From positions 248,001 through 312,000 of the forward strand of contig NZ_JAKCFA010000009.1 of NCBI RefSeq assembly GCF_024198215.1: a stretch of DNA of 64,000 nt, given 5' to 3'. Each line of letters begins with the position of its first letter. Within the stretch, counting starts at the first letter, position 1. The stretch comes from Myxococcus qinghaiensis (GTDB lineage Bacteria > Myxococcota > Myxococcia > Myxococcales > Myxococcaceae). Below the pieces are notes generated by a model. That model had not been told where the DNA came from. It made no database searches and saw only the letters and a program-made list of their open reading frames with translations. Shown piece by piece: positions 60,787 through 64,000 of this stretch. A program made the translations under genes and the position numbers.

Positions 60787-62886
60787 ATGGTCTCGCGTCG
60801 CTTGGTTGTCCCCGTGGTGTCGCTCGGCCTGGCCGCGCTCGTGGTGGTGCTCGCGGTGAGCAAGGACCGCGAAACGTCGGGCCCGGAGCCCCGACCCGAC
60901 GTGGCCTCCACGCCACCACCTGCGACATGCCCTCCGGGATTCCGCCCCTTCACCCTGACGAACCAGGCGAGCCAGACGGTGTGGCTCGGGCAGACGGCGG
61001 GCGCCGCGCCTCCGCCCTTCACCTGCACCACCGACACGGACTGTGGTCCGAATCAGCAGTGCAACAACCCGGGCTGTACCAACAGCGCCGACTGCAACGC
61101 CGGCAACCTGTGTGACACCAACACCGGCCAGTGCATGGTGGCGCCCGGCACCACGTGCAACGGCGGCGCGCCCATCGTCACTGTCACCCTCCCCTCCATG
61201 CAGTGTACGGGCGCCAGGCAGGTGGCGACCTGCTCGGGCTGCGGCGCAGAGGGCTGCGACTCCACCACCGGCCTGTGCAAGTGCGCGACGGGTGGCCAGG
61301 GCGCGTGCCCCACGGGGACGACGTGCGCCAACACCGTGCAGGAGTGCAGCCTCGCCAACGGCGGCACCTGCTACTTCCAGCAGGTCGTCCCCGGCGAGAA
61401 CCAGGCCTGCGGCTCGGGCAACACCACGTGCCCGAAGGGACAGACGTGCGACGTGGAGCTGGGCCTGTGCCAGTACCCGCGCACGGACGGCGGCGTCCCC
61501 CTGGACGCGCTGGAGCTGACGCCCCAGGAGACGGACACGCTGTGCATGCCGTCCTCGCTTCCGCCCGCGTATGCCAATCTCCAACCCCAGCTCACGGCCT
61601 GCACCCAGGACTCGCAATGCCAGAGCAACCGCTGCCTGCTGGCCAGCGGCCCCGACATCGCAAACCCTCCCACGGCATGTCCCCAGGACGCGGGCTCCAC
61701 CGCGTGCCTGTGCCGTCCCGTCGTCGGCTGGAGCGGCGGCATCTTCGGACGCACGGGGTGCCAGGCCGACGGAACGAAGTGCCAGAGCGCGGACTGCGGC
61801 AACGGACCCGGCATGCCCTGTCCCCTGGGCAAGGGCGGCACCAACCCCTTCGCCGCGGCGGAGTTCACCCTCCAGCCCAATGCCTCCGACTTCTACGACG
61901 TCACCGTCATCAACGGAGCGAACGTCAGCATCCAGATGGGGCCCACCAATGACGGCGGCTTCGCGCCGACGTCCCAGCCGTCGCCCTACACCTGCGGAAC
62001 GGCGGGCTCACGCAGCGCCCAGAGCGTTCCCGACGCGGGGACGCTGGAGGCGTGCTCGTGGCAGTTCACCCCGGACACGACGGCGGGGCTCCCGGCTGAC
62101 TACTCCACCCTGCTGCGCGCCATCGTCCTGCCGACGTGCGGCTCGAACACCGACTGCGGAGCGAACACCACCTGCATCGGCGGCGTGTGCCAGCCCACGC
62201 TGACGAAGTGCGCCCTCACCGAGCCGTACTGCGCGGGCAACGCCGTGTGCAGCGACCCCAACAACCCCGGCGCCGGCTATTGCAGCACCTGTGCGTCGAA
62301 CAGTGACTGCGCGGGCCTGGCTGACGGAGGCACGCCGACGTGCGGCACGGCCTTCCTGCCCGGCGTCAACACGATGACGCCGCTCATCCAGACGTGTGGC
62401 CAGTCCATCGGCTGGTGGTCCTACGAGGACCTCTGCGCGGCGATGCCTCCGTTCAGCTATGGCCCGCTGAACTGCTCGCAGGTGATGAGCGCGGGCACGG
62501 TGACGGACACGCTGAACAACCTCTTCCAGTGCGCGGGGAACTTCGGCCAGTCCTGCTACAACTCGAGCGCGGGAAACACCCCCGCCTGCTGCGGCTGCGC
62601 GACGTTCCCCGGCAACCCCGCGGGGAGCTTCTGGCCCACCACGCTGGAGGCGGGCAACAACCCGGCCCAGCAGAACCAAGGGCAGTGCATCAACAACAAC
62701 ACCGGGTGGGCGCAGAACGTCCAGCCGTGGCTCGCGTTCCTCAAGAAGGCGTGCCCGACCGCGTACACGTATGCCTATGACGACGCGACGAGCACCTTCA
62801 CGTGCATGACTCCAGGCACCGGGGGCCCGGACGGCGGGACTCCCAACTCGGTGGGCTACGGCATCGTCTTCGGTGACGTGAACTAG
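60787..62886 (+). CDS. Thaumatin-like protein with large Cys-rich insertion
   Basis: A 699-residue exported protein. An N-terminal membrane signal (RRLVVPVVSLGLAALVVVLAV) is followed by a thaumatin-type opening (PFTLTNQASQTVWLG), and thaumatin landmarks reappear later: NASDFYDVTVINGANVSIQMGP (about residue 360) and, at the end, KKACPTAYTYAYDDATSTFTC. Between them lie Cys-rich modules with DxDCGxNxxC- and CxxxxxCDxxxGxC-like spacing. Thaumatin-like proteins are best known from plants as beta-glucan-binding antifungals; a role against fungal prey would suit a predator but is inference. ATG 60787 gives the signal; earlier in-frame starts run into the ArsR promoter. Confidence 0.85.
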   Translation: MVSRRLVVPVVSLGLAALVVVLAVSKDRETSGPEPRPDVASTPPPATCPPGFRPFTLTNQASQTVWLGQTAGAAPPPFTCTTDTDCGPNQQCNNPGCTNSADCNAGNLCDTNTGQCMVAPGTTCNGGAPIVTVTLPSMQCTGARQVATCSGCGAEGCDSTTGLCKCATGGQGACPTGTTCANTVQECSLANGGTCYFQQVVPGENQACGSGNTTCPKGQTCDVELGLCQYPRTDGGVPLDALELTPQETDTLCMPSSLPPAYANLQPQLTACTQDSQCQSNRCLLASGPDIANPPTACPQDAGSTACLCRPVVGWSGGIFGRTGCQADGTKCQSADCGNGPGMPCPLGKGGTNPFAAAEFTLQPNASDFYDVTVINGANVSIQMGPTNDGGFAPTSQPSPYTCGTAGSRSAQSVPDAGTLEACSWQFTPDTTAGLPADYSTLLRAIVLPTCGSNTDCGANTTCIGGVCQPTLTKCALTEPYCAGNAVCSDPNNPGAGYCSTCASNSDCAGLADGGTPTCGTAFLPGVNTMTPLIQTCGQSIGWWSYEDLCAAMPPFSYGPLNCSQVMSAGTVTDTLNNLFQCAGNFGQSCYNSSAGNTPACCGCATFPGNPAGSFWPTTLEAGNNPAQQNQGQCINNNTGWAQNVQPWLAFLKKACPTAYTYAYDDATSTFTCMTPGTGGPDGGTPNSVGYGIVFGDVN

Positions 62887-62891
62887 CCCAC

Positions 62892-62935
62892 GAGGCCGGG
62901 CACGCTCCCCATGACGCCAGGGCGTGCTCGGCCTC
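62892..62935. terminator. Bidirectional terminator after the thaumatin-like gene
   Basis: A 14-bp stem with one G-T wobble, GAGGCCGGGCACGC (62892-62905) with GCGTGCTCGGCCTC (62922-62935), 16-nt loop, between convergent genes. Confidence 0.7.
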
Positions 62936-62949
62936 AAGTGGGATTGCGC

Positions 62950-63756
62950 TCAGAGCAGCGAGCGCACGGCGTCCACGACCTGGGGCCACTCGCGCGAGCG
63001 CGGGTCCACGACTTCGAAGTGGCCCGCTCCTGGCAGCACGACACAGCGCACGTCGTCTCCGTGCGCGCGGCCCCGGGCACAGAAGTCCGCGCTCATCGCC
63101 ACGGGGACGGTGTCGTCCTCGGAGCCATGGAGGATGACCTGGGGGACACCCAGGGGCTGGAGCGCGGCGGGAGAGGAGCGTTGGTAGCGCAGAGGCACCT
63201 CCAGCGGAGAGCCGCCGAGGAGCGCCTCCGCGGCGTTTTCGCTCAGGCCCAGCTCGTAGGCGCGCGTCACGTCGGCCACGCCCGCGAGCGAGACGATGCC
63301 GCGCGGGCGCAGCGGGTCTTCGCCGCGCAGGGAGACACCGGGCGGCAGCCGGTGACGGGCCCCGAGCCACAGCGCGAGGTGGCCGCCCGCCGAGTGTCCC
63401 AGGAAGACGACTCGGGAGAGGTCCAGCGGGTGGGAGTCCGCGAGGGTGCGCAGGAAGTCCGCGCCGAGCGCGACGTCCTCCAGCGTGCCGGGGTAGCCGC
63501 CGCCCTCGTGGCCGATGCGTCGGAACTCCAGGTTCCAGGTGGCGAAGCCGCTCGCGGTGAGCGCGGCGCACAGGTGGCCCAGGTGGGCCAGGTCATACTT
63601 CGCGCGCCAGAAGCCCCCGTGGATGGCGACGACGACGGGGTGGGGCCCCCTGCCCGGTGGAAGCCGCAGCTCCCCGAAGTGATGCGGCCCCGGGGCATAC
63701 GCGATGCGTGCATCCGGCGCGGCGGGCGCCTCCTCGAGAATCCACTGCGAGCTCAT
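62950..63756 (-). CDS. Alpha/beta hydrolase, candidate kynurenine formamidase
   Basis: A 268-residue hydrolase of the esterase/formamidase type: oxyanion-hole motif VAIHGGFWRAKYD, nucleophile Ser in FLGHSAGGHLALW, acid in HGSEDDTVP and His in PGAGHFEVV. The HGG(F/Y)W motif and overall layout match animal-type kynurenine formamidase relatives. The kynurenine operon 7 kb away lacks a formamidase, so that role is plausible but unproved. ATG 63756 overlaps the stop of an upstream gene (ATGA). Confidence 0.85.
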   Translation of the reverse strand: MSSQWILEEAPAAPDARIAYAPGPHHFGELRLPPGRGPHPVVVAIHGGFWRAKYDLAHLGHLCAALTASGFATWNLEFRRIGHEGGGYPGTLEDVALGADFLRTLADSHPLDLSRVVFLGHSAGGHLALWLGARHRLPPGVSLRGEDPLRPRGIVSLAGVADVTRAYELGLSENAAEALLGGSPLEVPLRYQRSSPAALQPLGVPQVILHGSEDDTVPVAMSADFCARGRAHGDDVRCVVLPGAGHFEVVDPRSREWPQVVDAVRSLL

Positions 63757-63998
63757 GCCACCCCTCCTGATGGGCCACCGACGATTCCGAAGCCCGATGC
63801 GGCCTCAATCCAATGGATGCGCGGTCCTCGTCGGAGAACCCCGCGCACCGTCACGTAGCGTTGCTCCAGATGCGCGGCAGCGGCCTGTCGGTACTCCACC
63901 GCGCCTAGCATGACGCGCGCCTTGAGCAGTTCGTCCTCCACCTGCACCTGGAGGACCACGGGCCCTTCGACCGCGCCCTGCTCCCCCGGTGCGCCCAT
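63753..63998 (-). CDS. Unrecognised protein, probably 5'-truncated by the window edge
   Basis: 81 codons that may begin at ATG 63998 or continue beyond the window. The sequence (KARVMLGAVEYRQAAAAHLEQRYVTVRGVLRRGPRIHWIE) resembles the C-terminal part of a larger protein and gives no function. Its stop overlaps the hydrolase start, so the two are co-transcribed. Confidence 0.6.
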   Translation of the reverse strand: MGAPGEQGAVEGPVVLQVQVEDELLKARVMLGAVEYRQAAAAHLEQRYVTVRGVLRRGPRIHWIEAASGFGIVGGPSGGVA

Positions 63999-64000
63999 CA

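Overview
The window is high-GC (about 70% G+C by eye) and reads as a chromosome segment of a fruiting myxobacterium (Myxococcaceae: Myxococcus, Corallococcus, Pyxidicoccus or a close relative). The grounds are the codon bias, the many Ser/Thr kinases and orphan histidine kinases, the Cys-rich lipoproteins, and two loci of the myxobacterial SitA6/SitI6 polymorphic-toxin family. I see no tRNA, rRNA, CRISPR array, integrase or intact transposase.

Layout. 1-8.2 kb: cobalamin salvage and uptake (cobT, cobS, cobC; a BtuFDC-type importer on the minus strand; cobQ), with a cytochrome P450 in the middle. 8.2-9.8 kb: a SitA6 toxin lipoprotein / SitI6 immunity pair lying between the true 3' end of cobQ and an 84-bp duplicate of that end. 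9.9-16.9 kb: a tightly packed four-gene operon (secreted propeller-like protein, NodU-type carbamoyltransferase, TonB-dependent receptor, Cys-rich lipoprotein) closed by two tandem hairpins. 17-22.4 kb: a histidine kinase / NtrC-type pair, a glutaminyl cyclase, an LPG-synthase-like membrane protein and a single-domain response regulator. 22.4-25.2 kb: a repeat-rich intergenic region, an HtrA protease and two small DUF proteins. 25.3-39.1 kb: signalling genes (three Ser/Thr kinases, a hybrid FHA-PAS kinase coupled to an OPT transporter, a soluble histidine kinase) and a lipoprotein with a TNGLS pentapeptide array behind a strongly structured leader. 39-45 kb: cysteine dioxygenase with a COG4529 flavoprotein and two uncharacterised genes. 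44.3-55.6 kb: a kynurenine / 3-hydroxyanthranilate catabolic set (4-oxalocrotonate decarboxylase; aldehyde dehydrogenase, deaminase, dioxygenase, ACMS decarboxylase, kynureninase, kynurenine monooxygenase, SDR), interrupted by a porin-like gene, an SDR and a GAF kinase. 55.6-58.8 kb: a second Sit locus, with a SitI6 immunity gene, a SitA6 toxin remnant and AT-richer cargo (P-loop NTPase, broken DUF1643), bounded by a 224/227-bp duplication of the SDR 3' end. 58.8-64 kb: a frameshifted hydrolase, an SRPBCC/ArsR pair, a thaumatin-like protein, an alpha/beta hydrolase that could supply kynurenine formamidase, and an unrecognised partial gene.

The main discovery candidate is the shared architecture of the two Sit loci. 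Each sits tail-to-tail against the 3' end of a metabolic gene, each is bounded by a second copy of that gene's tail about 92% identical to the first, and neither contains a recombinase. This looks like a recurrent way for kin-discrimination toxin/immunity cassettes to enter a chromosome without destroying the target gene. In the second locus the toxin is destroyed, the immunity gene is kept, and the last 13 residues of the immunity protein are encoded by the duplicated host sequence.
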